64,000 bases of DNA from Pimelobacter simplex (GTDB lineage: Bacteria; Actinomycetota; Actinomycetes; Propionibacteriales; Nocardioidaceae): assembly GCF_900114845.1 (NCBI RefSeq), contig NZ_FOUK01000002.1, forward strand, positions 1 through 64,000, read 5' to 3'. Shown here in pieces: positions 57,881 to 64,000 of this stretch. How positions within the stretch are numbered: position 1 is the stretch's first letter; every line of letters begins with the position of its first letter. Both the position numbers and the translations under genes were made by a program. The notes below the pieces were generated by a model. The model ran no database searches, was not told the origin of the DNA, and saw nothing but the letters and a program-made list of their open reading frames with translations.

Positions 57881-59136
57881 GACCCACCTCCGAGCAGGGA
57901 CTCCATGGTGGCGCCGTCACCGGTCGAGTACGACACCTCGGCCGGGCGGGGCACGCTCAGCCCCTGGTCGGTGTCGGTCAGGCCGGACGGTCGGGCCTTC
58001 CCGCCGGGCAGGGCGGTCTTGAACTCCGGCGGCAGCCACGGGAGCTTGGACACGATCGGCTCGATGAGCTTCTCGATCAGCGTGCAGGCGGTGTTCTTGA
58101 GCGCCTTGGGCATCGCCGGGTTCTGCTGGATGAAGGCGCAGATCAGGCCGTCGACGTCCCAGACCAGGCCGCCGATGGCGAGCCGGGAGTTCTGGGTGCC
58201 GGTGACGTGGTCGAAGCCCATGTGCAGGTTGCCCATCGCGACGGGGGCGATCTTGACCGCGGTCTCGATGTTGTCCTTCTCGGACACGATCGTGTTCATC
58301 ACGTCGGTGAGCTTGCGGATGTCGGTGACGAAGGCGTCCCGGTTGTTCTTGACGAAGCCGCGGACGCTGCCGACGGCCTTGGCCACCGCGGCGACGGCCT
58401 GCTCCAGCTCGTCGCTCTCGTCGGCGAGCATCGCCGAGACGCCGGTGAGGTCCTGCATGAACGCCCGCACCAGGCCGTCGTTCTCGGCCAGGGTCTTGGT
58501 GAACTTGGCGAGCTGGCTCACGGTGTCGAACAGCGGGCCGGCGCCGTTGCCGAAGGTCTGCGCGGCCTGGGCGAGGTCGCGGATCATCTGGTTGCCCTTG
58601 GTCCCCTGCCCGCCGAAGGCCTTCTCCCCCGCCGCCAGCAGGTGGTCGAGCGTGCCGTCCTTGTTGACGCCGTTGGGGCCCAGCGCCCGGGTCAGCGTCT
58701 GCAGGCTGCTGTAGATCCGGTCGAGCTCGACCGGCACGGCCGTCTCGGGGAGCGCGATGTCGGCGCCGTCGGCCAGGACGTCGCCGCCCTGGAAGACCGG
58801 GGTGAGCTGGACGAAGCGGTCGGCGACCAGCGTCGGGGTGACGATCACGGCCTGCGCGTCCTTCGGGACCTGGTACGACGCGTCGTACTCCATCTCGACG
58901 CGGACCGAGTTGCCCTCGGGGATCACCGAGGTCACCTTGCCGACGTTGACGCCGAGGATGCGCACGTCGGTTCCCTCGTAGACGCTGACCGCGCGCGGGA
59001 AGTGCGCCGTCACCGTCTTCATGTCGGCCGGCGAGCGGAAGACGTTGACGAGGACGCCGAGCACGAGCACGACGCCGATGGCGACGAGCACGCGCTTGTC
59101 GACGCGCTTGAGGATCGTGGACACCATCGCGATCAC
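57877..59136 (-). CDS. Mce family protein MceD
   Basis: 419 aa. Membrane anchor (VLVAIGVVLVLGVLVNVF, about 16-33), MCE domain (about 40-120: SVYEGTDVRILGVNVGKVTS, TPTLVADRFVQLTPVFQGGD), helical needle region and a C-terminus without obvious motif. The start is ATG 59136, which overlaps the mceC stop by 4 nt; a second possible start (GTG 59124) follows. Confidence 0.9.
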   Translation of the reverse strand: MIAMVSTILKRVDKRVLVAIGVVLVLGVLVNVFRSPADMKTVTAHFPRAVSVYEGTDVRILGVNVGKVTSVIPEGNSVRVEMEYDASYQVPKDAQAVIVTPTLVADRFVQLTPVFQGGDVLADGADIALPETAVPVELDRIYSSLQTLTRALGPNGVNKDGTLDHLLAAGEKAFGGQGTKGNQMIRDLAQAAQTFGNGAGPLFDTVSQLAKFTKTLAENDGLVRAFMQDLTGVSAMLADESDELEQAVAAVAKAVGSVRGFVKNNRDAFVTDIRKLTDVMNTIVSEKDNIETAVKIAPVAMGNLHMGFDHVTGTQNSRLAIGGLVWDVDGLICAFIQQNPAMPKALKNTACTLIEKLIEPIVSKLPWLPPEFKTALPGGKARPSGLTDTDQGLSVPRPAEVSYSTGDGATMESLLGGGS

Positions 59137-60122
59137 CCCTGGAACCCGGGCACGAACTCACCGGTGGGCAGCGCCAGGAGGTTCGAGGCGTACGCGTCGA
59201 ACCAGGGGCCGGTGCCGATGATGTTGCTGAGGATGGACACGTAGGGGCCGAGCGCGGCGAGCGTCTCCTTGATCTTCTGCTTCTTGGAGACCAGGAAGGA
59301 GACGAGGCCGTCGACCTCCTTGAGCGCGGGCGCGATCTGCGCCTCGTTGTCCTTGACCACGCCGCGCAGCTCGACCGCGAGCGAGCGGGCGTTGACCAGC
59401 AGGTCGTGGACGGCGGCCTTGCGCTTGGTCAGCTCCTTGAAGACCAGGTCGCTGCTCTTCATCAGGCTGACGATGTCGTCGCTGCGGTCGGCGAGCACCT
59501 TGCTGACCTGCTGCGAGCTCTCGAACAGGGTCTGGATCTCGGCGTCGCGGGCGGCGACGCTGCGCGAGAGCCGGGAGATGCCGTCGAAGGACGCCTTGAT
59601 CTCGGGCGCCGAGACGTCGAGCGTGTCGGCCACCGTGTCGAGCGCCCGGGAGAGCTGGTCGGTGTCGATCTCCTCGGTCGTGGTGGTCAGGTCACCGAAG
59701 ACGCCGACGATGTCGTAGGCCGCCTTGGTGCGGTCCATCGGGATCGTCGCCCCGTCGGCGAGCTGGCCCTTGCCGACCGGCTGCAGGTCGAGGTACTTCT
59801 CGCCGAGCAGGTTGAGCACCTCGATCGAGGCGTGGCTGTCGGAGCCGAACTCGACGTCGCCGTCGATCTCGAACTTCACCTTGACCCGGTCGCCGGCGAG
59901 CTCGACGCCGCTGACCCGGCCGGCCCGGATGCCGCCGACCTGGACGATATTGCCCTTGTGGATGCCGCTGGCGTCGCTGAACTCGGCGTAGTACGTCGTC
60001 CCGCGGAAGCCGGGGAACTTGCCGAGGTTGAAGGTCGCGGCCGAGACCAGCGCCATCACCACGAGGGTGATCACGCCGAGCCGGACGACCCGGGCCTCGC
60101 GGGCGGCGCGGTCGCGGCTCAT
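59133..60122 (-). CDS. Mce family protein MceC
   Basis: 329 aa. Anchor (LGVITLVVMALVSAATFNLG), MCE domain (about 37-120: SDASGIHKGNIVQVGGIRAG, VLNLLGEKYLDLQPVGKGQL) and the helical region with many ELxxVVKD-like heptads. I use ATG 60122 (MSRDRAAREA), which overlaps the mceB stop by 4 nt, rather than the codon three residues upstream. Confidence 0.9.
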   Translation of the reverse strand: MSRDRAAREARVVRLGVITLVVMALVSAATFNLGKFPGFRGTTYYAEFSDASGIHKGNIVQVGGIRAGRVSGVELAGDRVKVKFEIDGDVEFGSDSHASIEVLNLLGEKYLDLQPVGKGQLADGATIPMDRTKAAYDIVGVFGDLTTTTEEIDTDQLSRALDTVADTLDVSAPEIKASFDGISRLSRSVAARDAEIQTLFESSQQVSKVLADRSDDIVSLMKSSDLVFKELTKRKAAVHDLLVNARSLAVELRGVVKDNEAQIAPALKEVDGLVSFLVSKKQKIKETLAALGPYVSILSNIIGTGPWFDAYASNLLALPTGEFVPGFQG

Positions 60123-61198
60123 CGGCGGCACCTCGGGGCGGTCGAGCGGAACTGGAACTTGGTGATGTAGTCCTGGATCTCCTTGATGATCGGCAGGTTC
60201 GCGATCAGCGGGAGCCGGATCCGGGCCGAGACGCCGCAGACGTAGTACTGGTACCAGGAGCCGTAGGTGCCGGTCCGGGTCTGGTCGGTCATCGTCTCGG
60301 GCATCCGGTCGAGGAGCTCGGCGAGGTCCTCCCGGTTCTCCTTCTTGTTGAGCAGCTTGCTCAGCGCCCGCAGCGCGGCGATGTCCTCCTTGACCAGCGG
60401 CCGGCCACGGCGCAGCAGGTCGGCGACCGTCACGGTCAGCTCGGAGATGTTGTCGAGCGAGGAGCCGATGGTGTCGCGGTCCTTGGCGAGGTCGGTCATC
60501 CAGTCCTTGAGCTCGACGATGAGCGTGCTCAGCTGCTGGTGCCGGTCGTTGACCGTGCTCAGCGTCTGGCTGAGGTTGGTGATCACGTCGCCGATGAGCT
60601 GGTCGCGGTCGGCGAGCGCCGAGGTCAGCGAGGCGGTGTGGTCGAGCAGGCTCTTGACCGTGCCGCCCTCGCCCTGGAGGACCTGCACCAGGTTCATGCT
60701 CAGCTCGTTGACCTGGTCGGGCGTCAGCGCGGCGAACAGCGGCTTGAACCCGTCGAAGAGGACGGTGAGGTCGAGCGCGGGCTCGGTGTTGTCGGCGGGG
60801 ATGGTCGCGCCGTCGGCGAGCGGCTTCGCGTCGTCGGCACCGGTCCCCTGCTCCAGCGCCATGTAGCGGTCGCCGACCAGGTTGAGGAAGCGGATCTTGG
60901 CGAGCGAGGCGCTCGTCAGCTTGACCCCCGCGTCGACCTTGAAGGTCACCTTGGCCATCGTCCGGCGGTAGTGCTCGACCTTCTTGACCTCGCCCACGTT
61001 GACGCCGGCCACCCGGACGTCGTCGCCCTTCTCGAGCATGGTCGCGTTGGCGAAGATCGCCTGGTACTGGTTGCGGTCGCCGAAACCGACATTGCCCATG
61101 ATGACGGCGAGCAGGCCGGTGACGAGCACCGAGACGACGGTGAAGACGGCCAGCTTGATCGCGGCCGAGATCGTGGTGGCGTTGCGGCTGGTGCTCAT
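60119..61198 (-). CDS. Mce family protein MceB
   Basis: 359 aa. Anchor (IKLAVFTVVSVLVTGLLAVI, about 14-33), MCE domain (about 38-125: MLEKGDDVRVAGVNVGEVKK, RFLNLVGDRYMALEQGTGAD) and a helical region. The C-terminal part (GSWYQYYVCGVSARIRLPLI) has the Cys typical of B subunits. ATG 61198 overlaps the mceA stop by 4 nt; longer open frame upstream is a shadow of mceA. Confidence 0.9.
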   Translation of the reverse strand: MSTSRNATTISAAIKLAVFTVVSVLVTGLLAVIMGNVGFGDRNQYQAIFANATMLEKGDDVRVAGVNVGEVKKVEHYRRTMAKVTFKVDAGVKLTSASLAKIRFLNLVGDRYMALEQGTGADDAKPLADGATIPADNTEPALDLTVLFDGFKPLFAALTPDQVNELSMNLVQVLQGEGGTVKSLLDHTASLTSALADRDQLIGDVITNLSQTLSTVNDRHQQLSTLIVELKDWMTDLAKDRDTIGSSLDNISELTVTVADLLRRGRPLVKEDIAALRALSKLLNKKENREDLAELLDRMPETMTDQTRTGTYGSWYQYYVCGVSARIRLPLIANLPIIKEIQDYITKFQFRSTAPRCRR

Positions 61199-62520
61199 CC
61201 GGCTGCCTTCCCCTCGCGCACGACCGGTCCGTAGAGCAGCGGCCCGAGCGCGCCGTACGTCTCGGGCGCGCGACCGCTCGCGCCGGCCAGCATCGCGTTG
61301 ACCACCCGCTGCTCGGCCTCGCTGCCGGCGTACCCGCTGTCGATGGCGCCGCCCGCGGTGGGCCGGCCGAGCAGGCCCTGGAGGGGCAGCGGCGAGAAGC
61401 CGCCCTTCTCGTCGATGTCCGAGCCCTGGTCGAGCGGGTTCGGCGTGCCGGGGACCTTGAAGCCCGGCAGCCCCGCGCACCACGGACCGTGCCCGACCTC
61501 GCCGTACTCGGGGAGGTCGCGCTCGTCGTAGGGGCGGAACTGCGGGTTGAAGAACTCGATGTACTGCTTGACCCAGCCGCCCTCGAACGTCTTGGACAGG
61601 ATCGGCTCGTAGTTGGCCGCGCCGCGGATCAGGCACGGGAACTCCGGGGAGTACTCCGCGAGCAGGCCGATCACCGGAGCGGTCACCTGGCCCATCCGGA
61701 TGAGGTTCTGCTCGTTGTCGCCGAGCAGCCGGGTCGAGGTGTTCGCCAGCCCGGTCAGGTCGGAGAAGAAGACGTCGAGGTCGGCGGCCTTCTCGGTGAT
61801 GGTCTTGCTGGTCACCGTGACGTTGTCGAGGACGTCGAGCAGGTCGGGCGCCGCCATGTCGTAGGCGTCGGCGACGTCGGCGAGGGCCTGGAGGTCCTTG
61901 CGCAGGGTCGGCAGGTGGTCCTCGATCCGGCCGATGTAGTCGCCGAGCTGGTCCATCGTCCGGCCCAGGTCCTCGCCGCGCCCCTCGAGCGCGGTGGCCA
62001 GCGCGTGGAGCGTGGCGTTGAGGTCGGCCGGGCGGACCGCCTCGAGCAGCGGGAAGAGGTCGGCGAGCACCCGGCTCAGCTCGACGTTGGTCTCGACCCG
62101 GTCGGACGGGATGACGTCGCCGTCGGCGATCGGCCGGGCCTTCGCGCCGTCGGGACGGACGAGCGCCACGAACTTCTGGCCGAAGAGCGTGGTCGGCACG
62201 ATCCGCACGCTGATGTTGGACGGGATCTTCTTGGCCGCGTCGGGGTCGAGCGCGAGCGTGATCTCGGCCTCCTCGCCGTCCTGGTCGATCTTGTCGACCC
62301 GGCCGACCAGCACGCCGTTGATCCGCACGTCGCCGAACTTGGCGAGCTGCAAGCCGGCCCGGTCGGCCTTGACCTTGACCGTGGTCACGCTGTCGAACTT
62401 CTTGTTGTAGATCGCGATCGAGAGCCACATGAGCAGCGCGAGCACGCTGAGGAAGACGACGCCGGCGACGAGGAGGCGGTTGTGCTCCTTGGCGCTGTCG
62501 TGATGGATGTTCACCAGCAT
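61195..62520 (-). CDS. Mce family protein MceA
   Basis: 441 aa. Anchor (LLVAGVVFLSVLALLMWLSI, about 16-35), MCE domain (about 40-125: LQLAKFGDVRINGVLVGRVD, VPTTLFGQKFVALVRPDGAK), helical region and a long C-terminal tail with FNPQFRPYDERDLPEYGEVG. First MCE gene after the yrbE pair, as in the standard order. Overlaps mceB by 4 nt; 7 nt from yrbEB. Confidence 0.92.
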   Translation of the reverse strand: MLVNIHHDSAKEHNRLLVAGVVFLSVLALLMWLSIAIYNKKFDSVTTVKVKADRAGLQLAKFGDVRINGVLVGRVDKIDQDGEEAEITLALDPDAAKKIPSNISVRIVPTTLFGQKFVALVRPDGAKARPIADGDVIPSDRVETNVELSRVLADLFPLLEAVRPADLNATLHALATALEGRGEDLGRTMDQLGDYIGRIEDHLPTLRKDLQALADVADAYDMAAPDLLDVLDNVTVTSKTITEKAADLDVFFSDLTGLANTSTRLLGDNEQNLIRMGQVTAPVIGLLAEYSPEFPCLIRGAANYEPILSKTFEGGWVKQYIEFFNPQFRPYDERDLPEYGEVGHGPWCAGLPGFKVPGTPNPLDQGSDIDEKGGFSPLPLQGLLGRPTAGGAIDSGYAGSEAEQRVVNAMLAGASGRAPETYGALGPLLYGPVVREGKAAG

Positions 62521-62527
62521 CGGCGCG

Positions 62528-63367
62528 TCACCCCGTGATCCGGACGGTGGTGGTCGAGCCCCAGATCGCGAAGCTCAGGAAGAAGTCGGCGACGACGATC
62601 GTGACGATGCTGGTCCGGATCGCCTTGCCGACCGCCCGGCCCACGCCGGCCGGCCCGCCCGAGGCGGTGTAGCCGTAGTAGCAGTGGATGAGGATCACCG
62701 CGACCGCGAGGAAGAGCAGCTTGAAGAACGACCACAACATGTCGATGGGCGGCAGGAACTGCAGGAAGTAGTGGTCGTAGGTGCCTGCGGACTGGCCGTA
62801 GATGTAGGTGACGATCAGCCGCGGCGACAGGTACGACGCCAGCAGGGCCACGATGTAGAGCGGGATGACCGCGATGAAGGCCGCCACCATGCGCGTCGTC
62901 ACCAGGAACGGCAGCGACGGGATGCCCATCACCTCGAGCGCGTCGATCTCCTCGGAGATGCGCATCGCGCCCAGGCGGGCCGTGTAGCCGCAGCCCACGG
63001 TCGCGGCGAGCGCGATCGACGAGACGAGCGGGGCCACCTCACGGGTGTTGAAGTACGCCGAGATGAACGCGCTGAACTTCGCGACGCCGATCTGGCTGAG
63101 CGAGGCGTAGCCCTGGATGCCGACCTCGGTGCCCGCGAAGAACGCCATGAACGCGATCACGCCGACCGAGCCGAGGATCAGGCTGAGCCCGCCCGCGCCG
63201 AAGGCCACCTCGGCGAGCGTGTTGGTGATCTCGCGGGGGTAGCGGCGGACGGCACGCGGCACCCACGAGAGCGCCTTGAGGTAGAAGAGCAGCTGGTCGC
63301 CGTACCCCTCGAGGGTGCTGCGGCCGGCCTTGTAGCCGTCGCCGAGGAACTCCCCTGCCGCGGCCAT
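62528..63367 (-). CDS. MlaE/YrbE-type ABC permease, B subunit
   Basis: 279 aa permease of the Mce transporter. Several membrane segments (AFGAGGLSLILGSVGVIAFM, VTTRMVAAFIAVIPLYIVAL, LLFLAVAVILIHCYYGYTAS, IRTSIVTIVVADFFLSFAIW) and the conserved EEIDALEVMGIPSLPFLVTT loop that contacts the MlaF/Mkl-type ATPase. ATG 63367 shares a base with the stop of yrbEA (TGATG). Acts with YrbEA to form the inner-membrane channel for steroid import. Confidence 0.93.
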   Translation of the reverse strand: MAAAGEFLGDGYKAGRSTLEGYGDQLLFYLKALSWVPRAVRRYPREITNTLAEVAFGAGGLSLILGSVGVIAFMAFFAGTEVGIQGYASLSQIGVAKFSAFISAYFNTREVAPLVSSIALAATVGCGYTARLGAMRISEEIDALEVMGIPSLPFLVTTRMVAAFIAVIPLYIVALLASYLSPRLIVTYIYGQSAGTYDHYFLQFLPPIDMLWSFFKLLFLAVAVILIHCYYGYTASGGPAGVGRAVGKAIRTSIVTIVVADFFLSFAIWGSTTTVRITG

Positions 63368-64000
63368 CAGAGGCCCGCCGGCGGGGAGATCTGGAAGTAG
63401 ATCGCGGTGATCACGGCGTTGAGGAAGAACAGCGCCATGAACGCGATGATCACCGACTCGTTGACCGCACGGCCCACGCCGCTCGGTCCGCCGCCGGCGT
63501 TGAGGCCCTTGTAGGCCCCGATGATCGCGGCCAGCCAGCCGAAGATGATCGCCTTGACCATCGCGATGTAGAGGTCGGGCAGCGAGGCGAGCGCGGTGAA
63601 CGACGACAGGAAGGCGCCGGCCGAGCCGCCCTGGACGATGACGGTGAAGAAGTAGCCACCGCCGATGCCCGTGCCGATCACGATGCCGTTGATCATCAGC
63701 GCCACGAACATGGTGGCCACCACGCGCGGGGCGACCAAGCGCTCGAGCGGGTCGATGCCCAGCACCTCCATGGCGTCGATCTCCTCGCGGATCTTGCGCG
63801 CGCCCAGGTCGGAGCAGATCGCCGACCCGGCGGCACCGGCGATGATCATCGCCGCCGCCATCGGCGCCGCCTCCCGCACGGTGGCGAGCACCGCTGTCGC
63901 GCCGGCGAAGGACTGCGCGCCGAGCTGTCCGGTCAGGTTGCCGACCTGGAGCGAGATGACCGCGCCGAACGGGATCGAGACCATGATCGTCGGCACCAGC
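63367..64000 (-). CDS. MlaE/YrbE-type ABC permease, A subunit (5' end beyond the window)
   Basis: At least 211 codons to the edge, no start in the window. EEIDAMEVLGIDPLERLVAP loop and membrane segments (AMAAAMIIAGAAGSAICSDL-like, AMVKAIIFGWLAAIIGAYKG, FMALFFLNAVITAIYFQI) mark the A permease. The operon promoter and any upstream fadE, hsd or KstR operator lie to the right of the window. In M. tuberculosis the mce4 operon is KstR-regulated; I infer the same here. Confidence 0.92.
   Translation of the reverse strand, partial: LVPTIMVSIPFGAVISLQVGNLTGQLGAQSFAGATAVLATVREAAPMAAAMIIAGAAGSAICSDLGARKIREEIDAMEVLGIDPLERLVAPRVVATMFVALMINGIVIGTGIGGGYFFTVIVQGGSAGAFLSSFTALASLPDLYIAMVKAIIFGWLAAIIGAYKGLNAGGGPSGVGRAVNESVIIAFMALFFLNAVITAIYFQISPPAGL

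Overview
The window is high-GC, densely packed actinobacterial chromosome. Start/stop overlaps (ATGA, GTGA, TGATG) are everywhere and several transcripts look leaderless. Gene order and content (argCJBDFRGH, pheST, infC-rpmI-rplT, a Mce4-type importer, KstR-controlled steroid genes) fit a Nocardioides-like member of the Actinomycetia. That placement is inferred from gene content, not from a phylogeny.

Left part, 1-34.8 kb, is mostly housekeeping. It opens with the 5' end of a 16S rRNA gene on the minus strand with its leader and promoter. Next comes a complete arginine operon on the minus strand, in order of transcription argC, an ACT-domain gene, argJ, argB, argD, argF, argR, argG, a NUDIX gene, argH, then a 3-methyladenine DNA glycosylase. 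Tandem ARG boxes overlap the argC start. A DrrAB-type ABC exporter follows on the plus strand. Then come a large AfsR/SARP-like regulator abutting pheT, pheS, a DinB-like gene, an orphan histidine kinase, an rRNA-type methyltransferase, and rplT-rpmI-infC with an AUC-started infC and a structured leader. An accessory stretch (SseB-like, PLP enzyme, P-loop kinase-like, DUF222/HNH, aldose epimerase) leads to bPH-hisG-hisE and the riboflavin operon (ribD-ribE-ribBA-ribH) behind an FMN riboswitch.

Right part, 34.8-64 kb, is a steroid/cholesterol island. It holds the side-chain beta-oxidation operon (fused FadE28/FadE29 acyl-CoA dehydrogenase, ChsH2 split into two genes, ChsH1, Ltp2), lipases and a wax-ester/triacylglycerol synthase, a FadE34-type dehydrogenase, a methyltransferase/toroid/glycosyltransferase cluster of unknown product, the regulator KstR, two short-chain dehydrogenases (one Hsd4A-like), a ferredoxin, a PPOX protein and a ferredoxin reductase. 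It ends with a Mce4-type operon (yrbEA, yrbEB, mceA-F and two Mce-associated proteins) whose first gene runs off the right edge. Five KstR-type operators (TNNAACNNGTTNNA; four exact, one with a mismatch) lie in the intergenic regions of this half and tie it into one regulon: import through Mce, side-chain removal by CoA-ester chemistry, storage as neutral lipid, and electron supply.

The most unusual points are the single-chain ChsE1-ChsE2 fusion beside a split ChsH2, the envelope-type glycosyltransferase/methyltransferase cluster under a KstR operator, an ACT_7 protein inside the arginine operon, and the infC leader. I saw no CRISPR array, insertion sequence, prophage or tRNA gene.
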